From: JBBQZO01 sp038207625
GTDB taxonomy: Bacteria > Pseudomonadota > Gammaproteobacteria > Burkholderiales > Burkholderiaceae_D
Assembly (NCBI GenBank): GCA_038207625.1
Contig: JBBQZO010000018.1
Location: forward strand, 1-64,000
Length of the DNA: 64,000 nucleotides
Direction: 5' to 3'
In this document: positions 9,068 to 17,330 of the stretch, piece after piece
Position numbering within the stretch: the stretch's first letter is position 1
Layout of the letters: every line of letters starts with the position of its first letter
Position numbers and translations under genes: made by a program
The notes under the pieces: generated by a model
Databases searched by the model: none
What the model was told of the DNA's origin: nothing
Seen by the model: the letters and a program-made list of their open reading frames with translations, nothing else

Positions 9068-10336
9068 TCAGAAGAAGTATTTTCCCAGCAGCTGCACGAC
9101 ATGGCGCTGCGGCAAGGCGCCGAACTCGCTGGCCGGTGAGCCGCTTTGGTGCTGCCATTGCAGTCCCAGGTCGGCATGCTCCCAGTGATAGCGCAGTTCC
9201 AGCCATGCCAGCCGACTATGGTCGTCCAGGTTCACGCGCAGCATCGCGTTGACGTCGAAGTGGTTGAGCATCGCGTCCTGCCAACTGGCGTACAGGAAGC
9301 CCGAGCTGCGCGTGGGCAGGTCGAAACGGTTCTGCACCCACTGGCGGTATTGCCCGTAGGCGCCGAGCGAGCGGTGCGCCAGCGCGTCCCACACGGCGCC
9401 GTCGGGTGCGGCTCCGTTGAACTCGTATTCCGCCGTCAACGCCAGCTTGTTCTCGGTCGTGTAGCTTAGGCCGCTGGCCAGGCGCGTGCGAAACGCCGTG
9501 TCGTCCACGCCGCCCAGGGCTTGGCGCAGTTGCGAGGCGCTGCGTGCGCCCGACCATTCAAAGTGCGCCACCGTCGCTTCGCCCAGCAAGGCGGTCAGAT
9601 TCATGCCCAGTTGGGGCGACTGTCCGCTGGCGCCAAACAGCAGCCATTGCGGGTTGATATTCGGTGTCAGTTGCTCGCTAACGGCGATCAGCCAGCGGTC
9701 CTGCGCGTTGGTGGCGCCCAGATCGAGGTTGAAGGCGCCGTCGTTGCGCTGCTCGGCCAACTTGGGCGAGAGCATGGCGGTCAAGGCCCCGCCGCTCCAC
9801 AGCGTTTGCGCGCGCAGCATCACGCTGCCCTGGCGGTTTTTTTTGAGCGTGTTGGGGTCAAGTGAGACGATCGAGCGGTTGGCACCGGCGCGAAAAAAAT
9901 CAGTCGGGTTGTAGCCGTAGGCCACGCCGTAGCGCGCGTTGATGCGCCCGACATCGAGCGCGTGTTCGGCTTGCGGCTGCCAGCTCAGATAGGCTTCGCG
10001 CAGAGTGTTGACGCTGGTTTGGTCGTCCAGCCGGCGCTGCCAGCGCAAGTCGAGCTGATCGGACAGTACCACGCGCCAGCCCTTGGCCAACGTCTTGTCG
10101 AGCGAAAAGTCGAACGACAGGCGTTCGGTGCCGTGCCCGTCGTCGCCATTGCGCAAGGTCGACTGGCCCAGCGCCCCTTCCACCGAGGCTTGCCAGTCGC
10201 GCGCAGTCTCGGCCTTGGCGGGCACCTGGTCGGCCAGCGTCAGCGCGTCGAGTTCATTTTGGACCGGCACCGTTTGCGCCTGAAGCGCACCCACGGCCAG
10301 CGTCAGCGCCAGGCCCAGCGGTATTGTCAGGCGCAT
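9068..10336 (-). CDS. Outer-membrane beta-barrel protein of an ABC/LolA-like envelope operon
   Basis: 422 residues with a signal peptide (MRLTIPLGLALTLAVGALQA) and a pattern of alternating hydrophobic/aromatic strands ending in a terminal Phe (GKYFF), the classic Bam-recognised end of outer-membrane barrels. I do not recognise a named family beyond porin-like/DUF1302-like resemblance. It starts one nucleotide after the stop of the LolA-like gene, so both are surely cotranscribed with the permease and ATPase genes upstream. The set reads as ATPase, inner-membrane permease, periplasmic carrier and outer-membrane barrel: a possible trans-envelope export route for a lipid or lipoprotein (inference from order only). 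Confidence 0.75.
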   Translation of the reverse strand: MRLTIPLGLALTLAVGALQAQTVPVQNELDALTLADQVPAKAETARDWQASVEGALGQSTLRNGDDGHGTERLSFDFSLDKTLAKGWRVVLSDQLDLRWQRRLDDQTSVNTLREAYLSWQPQAEHALDVGRINARYGVAYGYNPTDFFRAGANRSIVSLDPNTLKKNRQGSVMLRAQTLWSGGALTAMLSPKLAEQRNDGAFNLDLGATNAQDRWLIAVSEQLTPNINPQWLLFGASGQSPQLGMNLTALLGEATVAHFEWSGARSASQLRQALGGVDDTAFRTRLASGLSYTTENKLALTAEYEFNGAAPDGAVWDALAHRSLGAYGQYRQWVQNRFDLPTRSSGFLYASWQDAMLNHFDVNAMLRVNLDDHSRLAWLELRYHWEHADLGLQWQHQSGSPASEFGALPQRHVVQLLGKYFF

Positions 10337-10337
10337 G

Positions 10338-11108
10338 CTATTCCGGCTTGAAGCGTGGCAGGTAATCGCGCTGCAGCCACTGGTCCGGCACGTCGCGCCA
10401 GGCCCAGTTGGCGTAGCGCATCACCGTGACCCAGTTCGGATCGAGCCCGTCGATGATCACCGTTTCGGTCGGCCGGTCCACGCCCAGCTGCTTTTCATAG
10501 TGGCGGTAGTAGGCGGTTTTCAGCAGACGTCCGCTCTCGGCGTAAAAGCGCCCCTTGACCGGGCGGTTGTTGCTGCTGTCGATCCACATTTCGATACGGT
10601 GGTAGGTCACGTCCGGGGAATTGGCGGCCAGACCGAGCTTGTAGCAGTGGCGCATCTGGCGGTCGCCATCCTGCACGTCCTCTTCGGCTTCGAGTTTGGC
10701 GTCGTAGTCCTTGGCCAGATTGACCGTGACCACGTCGCCATTGGCGGCCTGCCCCAGCAAGCGCTGCTGGGGCGACATGCGGATGCTGGCCTTGCTGGAC
10801 GGATCGTAAAACCACAGATCGTTGCCGGTGCGCAGCATCAGCTTGTTGGCGTCGCGCGCCGGCGCCACGAAGCGCACCAGGTTGCGGAACTGGCCGCTGT
10901 TGGCCTCCGCCTTGGCGTAAATGTCCAAGCTCATGTTGGCCGTCTCCTTGCCGCTGCGGTATTCAATCAGCTTGGTGGTCAGGCTGAACGGTTTGGATGG
11001 ATTGCGGATCGCGTCGCTGGCGGCCAGCACTTCCTGCGCGTTCGGCGTGGCGGCCTGCGCCACGCCGGCCAGGCACAAGCCCAGCAAAGTCATCGTCAGT
11101 CGTTGCAT
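10338..11108 (-). CDS. LolA-like outer membrane lipoprotein-sorting protein
   Basis: 256 residues with a signal peptide (MQRLTMTLLGLCLAGVAQA). The rest fits the LolA_like (PF17131-type) fold: repeated beta strands such as LVRFVAPARDANKLMLRTGNDLWFYDPSS and RIEMWIDSSNNRPVKGRFYAESG. Family members bind acyl chains in the periplasm; here the partner is probably the neighbouring FtsX-type permease. ATG at 11108 with AGGAAA upstream. It is 9 bp downstream of the permease gene and 1 nt upstream of the barrel gene, a tight operon. It is not the housekeeping lolA, which is usually linked to ftsK or similar. Confidence 0.82.
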   Translation of the reverse strand: MQRLTMTLLGLCLAGVAQAATPNAQEVLAASDAIRNPSKPFSLTTKLIEYRSGKETANMSLDIYAKAEANSGQFRNLVRFVAPARDANKLMLRTGNDLWFYDPSSKASIRMSPQQRLLGQAANGDVVTVNLAKDYDAKLEAEEDVQDGDRQMRHCYKLGLAANSPDVTYHRIEMWIDSSNNRPVKGRFYAESGRLLKTAYYRHYEKQLGVDRPTETVIIDGLDPNWVTVMRYANWAWRDVPDQWLQRDYLPRFKPE

Positions 11109-11117
11109 ATGGTTTTC

Positions 11118-12506
11118 CTAGACGTGCCGCAGCGCGTCGACAATATTCAGTTTCGAGGCGCGGTTGGCCGGCCACCAGGCCGAAATGACGGCGACGATGA
11201 TCAGGCCGATGGCGCTGCCGCCGATCAGGTTCAGGTCGCCCCAGACCCGCACCCGCAGAGGATACGCGTACACGTAGCCGGGCGGCGTCCAGGTGAAGCC
11301 GCTATGGTTGATCAGGTTGGCCACGAACAGCGCAAACAGCACACCCAACACGGCGCCGATCGAACCGAGCAGGATGCCTTCGCAGATGAACAGGCGGCGG
11401 ATACCGTCGCGGCGCAGCCCGATCGCGCGCAGCGTGCCAATTTCGACGGTGCGCTCGACCACGGCCATGCTCATCGTATTGCCGACCGTGAACAGCACGA
11501 TCACGCCGATCAGCGTGGCGATGAAGCCGAACACGGAATTGAAGAACTGGATGGTCTGGCCGTAGATCGGGCTCAGCGTGGCGTAGTCCTGGATTTCCAG
11601 CGGGGAGTCTTTCAAGGTCGTCGCCAGCAATTGATCAAGGCGGGCGCGCGCCAGCGGGATCTGGTCGGTGTGTTGCAGTTGCACCTGGATGGCGGTGACC
11701 TGCGGCGCGTCGCTGCCGTAGATCAGGTGCTGGGCCTGAGCCAGGTGCATGCCCAGATAGATGTCATCGAATTCTTTCAGACCCTGGTTCTCCGCTTTCA
11801 CCACGGTCAGGCCGGCCACGTTGGGCACGCCATGGTCGTTGGCAGCGAGAATTTCGATACGGGTTTCGCCCACCACGGTCGGGGCTGGCTTCTCCAGCGC
11901 CGACAGGGCCGCGATATCGTCCGGCGCGGCGGCACCCGTGCCGACCGGCTTGGGCGGCATTTGGCGGCAATTGGGCACGTTCAGCGACCCGCACAATTGC
12001 AGCACGCGCGCCACGCCGGTGCCGATCACGGCCGCGTCCGGCGCGGTGCCGGTCAGTGCCAGCGGACGCGAGTAACTGGCGTTGCCATAGTCGTTCCACA
12101 GGCGCATCTGGTTTTGTTCGTCAACGACGACGCCGGCGCCGATCACCGTCTTCGACACGCCGGCGGCAAAATTGCCGGCGATGCCGCCCAGGTTCAGCTT
12201 CGGCGTGACCACCGTCAGCATCGGCGCAAGCACCGGGTCGCGCTTGACCAGGTCGATGATGCGCTGGTAGTCGGCGATGCCGTAGGCAGCCGGATTGCCG
12301 CTGCCGTACAGGAAGTAATCCTTGTGCTGGATTTGCAGGTGGCCACTCAATTGGACGTAGCCAGTTTGCATCGCGTAGATGACGTTGCCGCTGTAGCCGC
12401 CGAACAGCAGGATCGCGGTCAGCCCGATGATCATCGCCAGCAAGGTGGTCAGCGAACGGCGGCGGTTGCGCAGCAGATTGCGCAGGGCAAGCGAAAAGGT
12501 CTTCAT
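11118..12506 (-). CDS. ABC transporter permease, FtsX/LolCE/MacB type
   Basis: 462 residues: an N-terminal membrane segment (about 20-42, preceded by the basic LRNLLRNRRRSLTT), a large periplasmic domain with a Cys-containing insert (LCGSLNVPNC), and three C-terminal membrane segments carrying the FtsX motif (AVVERTVEIGTLRAIGLRRDG). Such permeases extract or push lipophilic substrates by mechanotransmission rather than by a channel. The start overlaps the ATPase stop by 4 nt (ATGA), indicating translational coupling. A LolA-like protein is encoded directly downstream, suggesting a lipid or lipoprotein substrate. Confidence 0.88.
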   Translation of the reverse strand: MKTFSLALRNLLRNRRRSLTTLLAMIIGLTAILLFGGYSGNVIYAMQTGYVQLSGHLQIQHKDYFLYGSGNPAAYGIADYQRIIDLVKRDPVLAPMLTVVTPKLNLGGIAGNFAAGVSKTVIGAGVVVDEQNQMRLWNDYGNASYSRPLALTGTAPDAAVIGTGVARVLQLCGSLNVPNCRQMPPKPVGTGAAAPDDIAALSALEKPAPTVVGETRIEILAANDHGVPNVAGLTVVKAENQGLKEFDDIYLGMHLAQAQHLIYGSDAPQVTAIQVQLQHTDQIPLARARLDQLLATTLKDSPLEIQDYATLSPIYGQTIQFFNSVFGFIATLIGVIVLFTVGNTMSMAVVERTVEIGTLRAIGLRRDGIRRLFICEGILLGSIGAVLGVLFALFVANLINHSGFTWTPPGYVYAYPLRVRVWGDLNLIGGSAIGLIIVAVISAWWPANRASKLNIVDALRHV

Positions 12507-13210
12507 GCGCCAGCCTCCGCCGTTTCGCCGCGCCGTTCGATCGACACGATGCGTCCGTCTTTGAGGAATACCGCGTCATCGGCCTCGGCCTGCACTTGCG
12601 GGTCGTGCGAGGAAAACACAAACGACACGTGGTGCTCGCGCTGCATCTTGCGCATCAGCGCGATGATCGCCGCGCCGGTCTGGCTGTCGAGGTTGGCGGT
12701 GGGCTCGTCGGCCAGCACCAGTTGCGGCGCCGGTGCCAGCGCGCGCGCGATCGCCACCCGTTGGCGCTGCCCGCCCGACAACTGGCCGGGCCGGTTGCGC
12801 GTCTTGTCGGCCAGGCCGACCGCGTCCAGCAGCGCCATCACCCGCTCGCGCCGTTGCGCTTCGGGCACGCGTGCCAGCAGCAAGGGATACTCGACGTTTT
12901 CGTAGGCGGTCAGCACCGGCAGCAAATTGAAGTTCTGAAAGATGAAGCCCAGGTGGCGCGCGCGAAAATCGGACAAGGCATCGTCCGACATCTGCTGCGC
13001 GTGCTGGCCGGTGATGATCACCTCGCCATGGTCGGGCCGATCTATGCAGCCGATCAAGTTCAGCAAGGTCGTCTTGCCGCTGCCGGAGGCGCCGGAAATG
13101 ACGGTGAAACGGTTCGAGCGGATTTCGAGGTTAATGTCGGACAGTGCTGGTACGTCCACCGAATCGAGATGATAAGTCTTGCCAACTTGCTTTAGAACGA
13201 CGGGATGCAT
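12503..13210 (-). CDS. ABC transporter ATP-binding protein, LolD/MacB type
   Basis: 235 residues. Walker A G40-ASGSGKTT, Q-loop in FIFQNFNLLP, signature LSGGQRQRVAIARAL, Walker B LVLADEPTANLDS and the H-loop SSHDP. It powers the FtsX-type permease encoded next (4-nt overlap). First gene of a four-gene operon (ATPase, permease, LolA-like, barrel). ATG at 13210 preceded by a GAGAG sequence. The promoter should lie between 13211 and about 13330. Confidence 0.92.
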   Translation of the reverse strand: MHPVVLKQVGKTYHLDSVDVPALSDINLEIRSNRFTVISGASGSGKTTLLNLIGCIDRPDHGEVIITGQHAQQMSDDALSDFRARHLGFIFQNFNLLPVLTAYENVEYPLLLARVPEAQRRERVMALLDAVGLADKTRNRPGQLSGGQRQRVAIARALAPAPQLVLADEPTANLDSQTGAAIIALMRKMQREHHVSFVFSSHDPQVQAEADDAVFLKDGRIVSIERRGETAEAGA

Positions 13211-13468
13211 AGTGCTCTCAAAGAGAAGAAGATAGTGTTAGTTTCTAAACATTATGCATGAAGAATAACTTTCTGAGGCAGAGACTTGGCCCATCCAATG
13301 GTGGAAATGCCACACTGGCTTGTCGCGCATGGATTCGTCCTGTGAATCCATGGCGGAATGCCAAATACACAAAATTAATTTGCACTACAATGGCGATCTT
13401 TTTTCCCGGGCTGCAAGAAACTGCCCAATGCAGGCCGCCGATTCCTCCCGAACACCAGTGTCTTTTCG

Positions 13469-13863
13469 ATGCGCATCCGTACGTTGCTACTCCCCTGCGC
13501 CACCTTGCTGCTTGCCAGCGGCGCAGCTGTCGGCAATGCCGACACCAAGCCCCTCCCCACGCCAAGCGCGCCGATCGCCAGCGTCGATGTGGCGGGCGCG
13601 CATCGAGCAGCGCCGCAGCGACAGCGCCAGCAAGTTCGTCAACGTCGGCCAACCTGTCGATCGACAATCCGACCGTGCACACGCTGGACCTGTACGCGCT
13701 CTACAAGCTCACGCCGGCGATCCAGCTGCGCCTGTCCGGTTTTAACCTTCGGCATCAGGACAAGCTCACCACGCTTAACTTCACGGACGGGTCGGGGACC
13801 GTTGCGCGCTACACGGCCGACCCGAGCATGAGCGGCGTGCGCGCGGCGCTCGAAGGCAAGTTC
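13469..13863 (+). pseudogene. Remnant of a TonB-dependent receptor (internal deletion plus frameshifts)
   Basis: Three pieces in three frames read in the order of a TonB receptor. Piece 1 (from 13469): signal peptide MRIRTLLLPCATLLLASGAA and the lead to a plug, PIASVDVAGA. Piece 2 (about 13600-13645): RIEQRRSDSASKFV, a typical plug-start motif, shifted relative to piece 1 by a small indel in a GC repeat. Piece 3 (about 13650-13863): LDLYALYKLTPAIQLRLSGFNL ... VRAALEGKF, the last strands of the barrel, where a terminal F plus stop is expected but the frame reads on. Roughly the whole plug and most of the barrel are missing, so the gene is dead. The substrate class cannot be told from the remnant. 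Confidence 0.75.
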
Positions 13864-14402
13864 TGCGTTGCCGGTCGTTGGCACGCTGACGCGCCGCACG
13901 CGCCCACGCGTGAGCAGGGCGTGCCGTGTCGATGCGCGCGCATGCCAGTCCTCGCCGCCCACGTCGTCGCAGGGCGCCTATTTTTTCTCGCTTGCCGCGC
14001 CGTCCGGCCGCACTGCGGGCATGCAGACCAGGTTCGCGTGCACCACAAAAATATTTAAAATCACATGATGTTAAAAATATCATTTGATAGTATATTTATC
14101 TCTTTGTTAGCTGTCGCGCTTGCTTGATATTCGCGCGTCATTGCGGATGCTGCGCGATGCATTTCCACCCAGTCAGGTGGATGAAACTGCCACAACTATT
14201 TGGCACGGGCGCGGGCGGCACACCGCTGTGCCGAGCAGGTTGCTGACAAGGCCGCCGCCATCGACAACGTCCCGCGGATCAGTCCGGGATGCGCGAAGGC
14301 CGCCGCGTCCGGCCGGGCCGCGGCCGCTGAACCGAATCACGGTGGATGGACGGCTTGCCGTCGCATCCGGTTCTTGGTCTGTCACGCTAAGGAGTATGGA
14401 AG
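13864..14402. other. No gene seen; AT-rich patch upstream of the SGNH hydrolase
   Basis: About 540 bp. The first part is GC-rich and may be further receptor-locus debris. An AT-rich patch lies at 14045-14110 and contains a 14-mer GTTAAAAATATCAT (14070-14083) that recurs inverted at 36798-36811. The right end carries the AAGGAG ribosome site of the SGNH gene. I support no coding sequence here. Confidence 0.45.
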
Positions 14403-15221
14403 ATGAACGTATATCAAAAAGGCGATATCTGGGTCGAAGGCGAATACCCGGCCATCTTGGCCATTGGCGATTCCTGGTTCTGGTACCCGGACAACAACTT
14501 GCTGCAATCGATCAGCCGGCACAAACAGCTGCGCAGCGACTACAGCAACATCCAGGCGCTTGGGTTTAGCGGTGCCCGGCTGGAAGAATATGTCATGAGC
14601 GGCACGTACGCGGCCGATGTTCAAAACTTCCTGTCGCCGGCAAATCGCAATTTCTTCAACGTCTTCATGATCAGCGGCGCCGGCAATGACGCAGTGAAAT
14701 ACGACCTCGCGCTGCGCAAGGACTGCCGGGGAATCGACGTTGCCAGCGATTGCATCGATCCGGACGGCATCGACAATTTCCTCAGGTTGATCGCGACAGC
14801 GATGGGAGCCCTGATTCATGAGATACGCTGGGCCTACAAGGACGAGACTGTGCAACCCAGGCCGATCTTCATCAACGGCTACGACAACCCGGTGCCCGAC
14901 GGGCGCGGCTTTGCTATGGGCAAACTGAAGATCAACGGCCCCTGGCTCAAGCCAGCCCTTGACAGCGCCGGCGTCAAAAATGATGCGCCGTTTCGGATCG
15001 CCGTCGTCGGCGAACTGATCAAGCGCCTCAACGTGCTGCTCGCGCAATTTCACGATCCGGCCCAGCACGTGGTCTTCGTGAAAGCCCTGGGCACACTCAG
15101 TACCGGGGCGAACTACCAGACCGACTGGGCCAACGAACTGCATCCGACCCGGTCCGGCTTTGACAAGATCGCCGATCAGCACTGGATACCCGAATTGGCA
15201 AAATGGGGGATGTGCCAGTAA
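14403..15221 (+). CDS. SGNH/GDSL-type hydrolase
   Basis: 272 residues. Block I GDSWFWYP gives the nucleophile S24; block II glycine in GFSGAR (about 54-59); block III GAGNDAV supplies N95; block V LHPTRSGF supplies the catalytic H247. The residue three before the His, usually Asp, is Asn (N244 in NELHP), so either E245 serves or the triad is reduced to a dyad. No signal peptide is evident, so cytoplasmic or non-classically exported. Substrate unknown (ester or acetyl group by family). AAGGAG upstream supports the start. A decayed 79-bp copy of its 3' half lies at 16101-16179. Confidence 0.82.
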   Translation: MNVYQKGDIWVEGEYPAILAIGDSWFWYPDNNLLQSISRHKQLRSDYSNIQALGFSGARLEEYVMSGTYAADVQNFLSPANRNFFNVFMISGAGNDAVKYDLALRKDCRGIDVASDCIDPDGIDNFLRLIATAMGALIHEIRWAYKDETVQPRPIFINGYDNPVPDGRGFAMGKLKINGPWLKPALDSAGVKNDAPFRIAVVGELIKRLNVLLAQFHDPAQHVVFVKALGTLSTGANYQTDWANELHPTRSGFDKIADQHWIPELAKWGMCQ

Positions 15222-15444
15222 GCGACTCGCGCCCCCCGGCAGGTGGGCGATCAACGCGTCCCCCGCCGTAGCAGTGCGGGCGCGCGTGACGCCAGCGCGC
15301 CGATGTTCTGGTCCGCAGTATTACCCGGCCGATCAATTCGAAAGGCGCGCTAACGCCCCAAAATGTCCATCAAAGGTATGGAGAGACGGCTGCCGAGTCG
15401 TCCAATTGCAAGGCTTTACGATCGACGTGCCGCAATCACATTCC

Positions 15445-15993
15445 CTACCGGCAGAGCATGCTGCGCAACTGATCGGGCGTCGGTGACGACAGCGCTGGAC
15501 CGTTGATAGAATACGAAGCCTGGTTCGACGCATTCACGACATTTTGACTTCCGATGACAGTGACTGTACTGTTCGGCTTACCCCAGTGGAAGAACCACCG
15601 CATGTCTCCATTGGCGGCCGGTTCAACCAAAATCCCGAAAAGATCCTTGTCGCCAGCGATGGTCTGATACACCGCGTCACCCATCGGCGACTCACCTAGC
15701 ATCAGCGTACGCCCCTGTAGCCCCGCGTTGGTCGCCGTTCCACTTGCCAACAGATAGCATCCGCTCCCGACCGCAGCCGGGCCTTCGCCCTCTTGCTCAA
15801 AGGCCGTGATCGATCCTGTCTGATTGATTTCAATATATCCCGTGGTCAACAGCTTGACGCCGTTGATCGTGACTTGGTGAGCTGAACTGTAGACGCCGGC
15901 CAAGGCAGAAACATCGCTGGCCCACCCCACATGCGCGCATGCGGCAAGCCCCAGCGCGAGCAACGAGGACGGCGAGGCAAATCTAAATTTCAT
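15445..15993 (-). CDS. Secreted hypothetical protein
   Basis: 182 residues. Signal peptide MKFRFASPSSLLALGLAACAHVGWA; a Cys in the hydrophobic core (LAAC) could instead be a lipobox, but cleavage at GWAS is more natural. The mature part is small, rich in Gly/Ser/Asn and beta-prone, with two cysteines (GSGCYLLA and the C-terminal MLCR) that could form a disulfide. I do not recognise the family. The start is supported by AGGATC upstream. Faces the SGNH gene convergently across about 220 bp; no strong hairpin was seen there. Confidence 0.65.
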   Translation of the reverse strand: MKFRFASPSSLLALGLAACAHVGWASDVSALAGVYSSAHQVTINGVKLLTTGYIEINQTGSITAFEQEGEGPAAVGSGCYLLASGTATNAGLQGRTLMLGESPMGDAVYQTIAGDKDLFGILVEPAANGDMRWFFHWGKPNSTVTVIGSQNVVNASNQASYSINGPALSSPTPDQLRSMLCR

Positions 15994-16100
15994 GGATTGA
16001 TCCTGTTAGAATTTTCGTTAAGCAATTTAATTACACCTTCATGCGCGATATCGCTGTTCGACGAATATTAGGGGCAGCCCCCTGTTGTCAGACCGGAACA

Positions 16101-16179
16101 CTGATGATCACCGGCCCCTGACTCAAGCGGGCCCTCGACAGCGCCGGCGTCAAGAATGACACCCCGTTTCGGAGCGCCG
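16101..16179 (+). pseudogene. Decayed second copy of part of the SGNH hydrolase gene
   Basis: These 79 bp align without gaps to 14925-15003 inside the SGNH hydrolase gene, with 68 of 79 positions identical by my count. In the matching frame a Trp codon (TGG) has become TGA, so the copy is not functional. Its right end overlaps, on the other strand, the last codons of the acetyltransferase gene at 16150. Confidence 0.85.
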
Positions 16180-16689
16180 CTCACGCATGTAGCTATTGAT
16201 GCCCTTGCCGTTCAGCTCAGTTTCCATTTCGTACGTCATTCCCAGGCGCTCGGCAACACGACGCGATGATTCATTCCCAGCAGCGATCAGTGCCCGAACC
16301 TTCGGTTCACGTCGAACCTCGAACGCATAATTCAAGACTGCCGCAGCCGCTTCGTTCGCAATTCCTTTTCCCCAGAACGCTCGATAGGTATTCCACCCCA
16401 TCTCCATCACAGTTGATTTGTAGCGGAAGAACGCTCCCACGCTGCCAACTAGCTGCCCCGTCTGCCGATCCTCGATTGACCACCAACCAGCCCCGCTTAG
16501 GAGCCATAAGCCAGCATGTGAGCTGAAGATGCGCCAAGCGGTCTGGCAGTCTGCTGAGCCTAGGTGAGCTGAGCTTTCAGGATTCAACAAATGGTCTGCA
16601 AATAAGTCGAAGTCTTCAACACGATATTCCCGAAGCGTAAGTCGTTCCGTGTGAAGGTGCGGCACTGACATCGCGAGCGCGTGGTTCAT
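16150..16689 (-). CDS. GNAT family N-acetyltransferase (RimJ/RimL type)
   Basis: 179 residues with the standard opening LHTERLTLREYRVEDFDLFADHL, a central WWSIEDRQTGQLVGSVG strand, the acetyl-CoA binding turn around FWGKGIANEAAAAVLNYAFE, and ALIAAGNESSRRVAERLGMTYE near the end. It transfers acetyl from acetyl-CoA to an amino group; the substrate is not predictable. Start ATG 16689 with AAGGA upstream. Oddity: the last ten codons (RERRSETGCHS) are read from the antisense of the decayed SGNH fragment, so the original C-terminus may have been replaced. Confidence 0.85.
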   Translation of the reverse strand: MNHALAMSVPHLHTERLTLREYRVEDFDLFADHLLNPESSAHLGSADCQTAWRIFSSHAGLWLLSGAGWWSIEDRQTGQLVGSVGAFFRYKSTVMEMGWNTYRAFWGKGIANEAAAAVLNYAFEVRREPKVRALIAAGNESSRRVAERLGMTYEMETELNGKGINSYMRERRSETGCHS

Positions 16690-16792
16690 GAGAAGTGCAT
16701 CCTTCGATGTTTAAATGGTGATTCACAGTCCTTCTGGCGAATACTGTCACTTGCCCCAACATTGCTCTCAGCACAGGAGGTGTAATTTGAAA

Positions 16793-17005
16793 TCACTGCA
16801 CGGGTTCAAATTTTTCTTTTACAAGCGATAGAAATCGCTCCGCGACAAACCATCGAGTGAATCCGCAAGCTCCGCAGACAACGACCCGGTATTTAGCGCC
16901 ATGGAGGCTTCCCACCGGGAGCAGTTCACCTGTTGCACCTGGAACGACTTCTTTTGAGAAATGGTCGTTACCACCACATTCTGTACACGATTTCTTCACT
17001 TGCAT
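16793..17005 (-). CDS. Small zinc-ribbon protein
   Basis: 70 residues with two CxxC knuckles, C-TEC near the start and C-GAC near residue 50, fitting a zinc ribbon. The middle (VVPGATGELLPVGSLHGAKYRVVVCGACGFTRWFVA) resembles small nucleic-acid-binding type proteins of the COG3478 kind. The ATG at 17005 follows GGGGATC; an upstream in-frame start would add a tail without family character. Function unknown. Confidence 0.7.
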   Translation of the reverse strand: MQVKKSCTECGGNDHFSKEVVPGATGELLPVGSLHGAKYRVVVCGACGFTRWFVAERFLSLVKEKFEPVQ

Positions 17006-17164
17006 TGTCCGATCCCCGTCATTATCTGGTTTAAGAGCAGTCATCGACGAGCACTCACGGCTGCGGACCATCATACAGGAATATTATCTGTTCGCTAATG
17101 CTGCATTCTTTTGCAATCAGTCGAGCAGCGGTACTACCGTTTCACGCTCTTGTTCCTGTGCATG

Positions 17165-17272
17165 TCACTGCATCAATGTGGCGGCGGCATAGTCGCGCAC
17201 CGCGCTGCGCACCGCGTTGATGTCGTCGCGGGACAGGGCGAGATCGTCGATGGCGCGCCGCTCATTGCGCAT
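17165..17272 (-). CDS. Possible very small protein (35 residues), basic start
   Basis: A short open frame, MRNERRAIDDLALSRDDINA followed by an alanine-rich tail, looks like a DUF1127-type or helix-loop fragment; an in-frame ATG at 17317 would extend it by 15 residues (RRPPCYAGKRRRRS). It may be a real small protein or the tail of a lost gene. This is the only coding-like signal in the 325-bp gap 17006-17330. Confidence 0.3.
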   Translation of the reverse strand: MRNERRAIDDLALSRDDINAVRSAVRDYAAATLMQ

Positions 17273-17330
17273 AGAACGCCGGCGCCGCTTGCCCGCATAG
17301 CACGGTGGCCTACGCATCACCTGTTACCCG

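Noticed and set aside
5921..9139. A plus-strand open frame of over 1000 codons opposite the M16 peptidase
   Set aside because: It is the antisense of a well-supported M16 metalloprotease; composition is His/Arg/Gln-rich and shows no family motif.
10335..12905. A plus-strand frame of about 850 codons opposite the ABC/LolA operon
   Set aside because: Antisense of four tightly packed, motif-bearing genes; no motif of its own.
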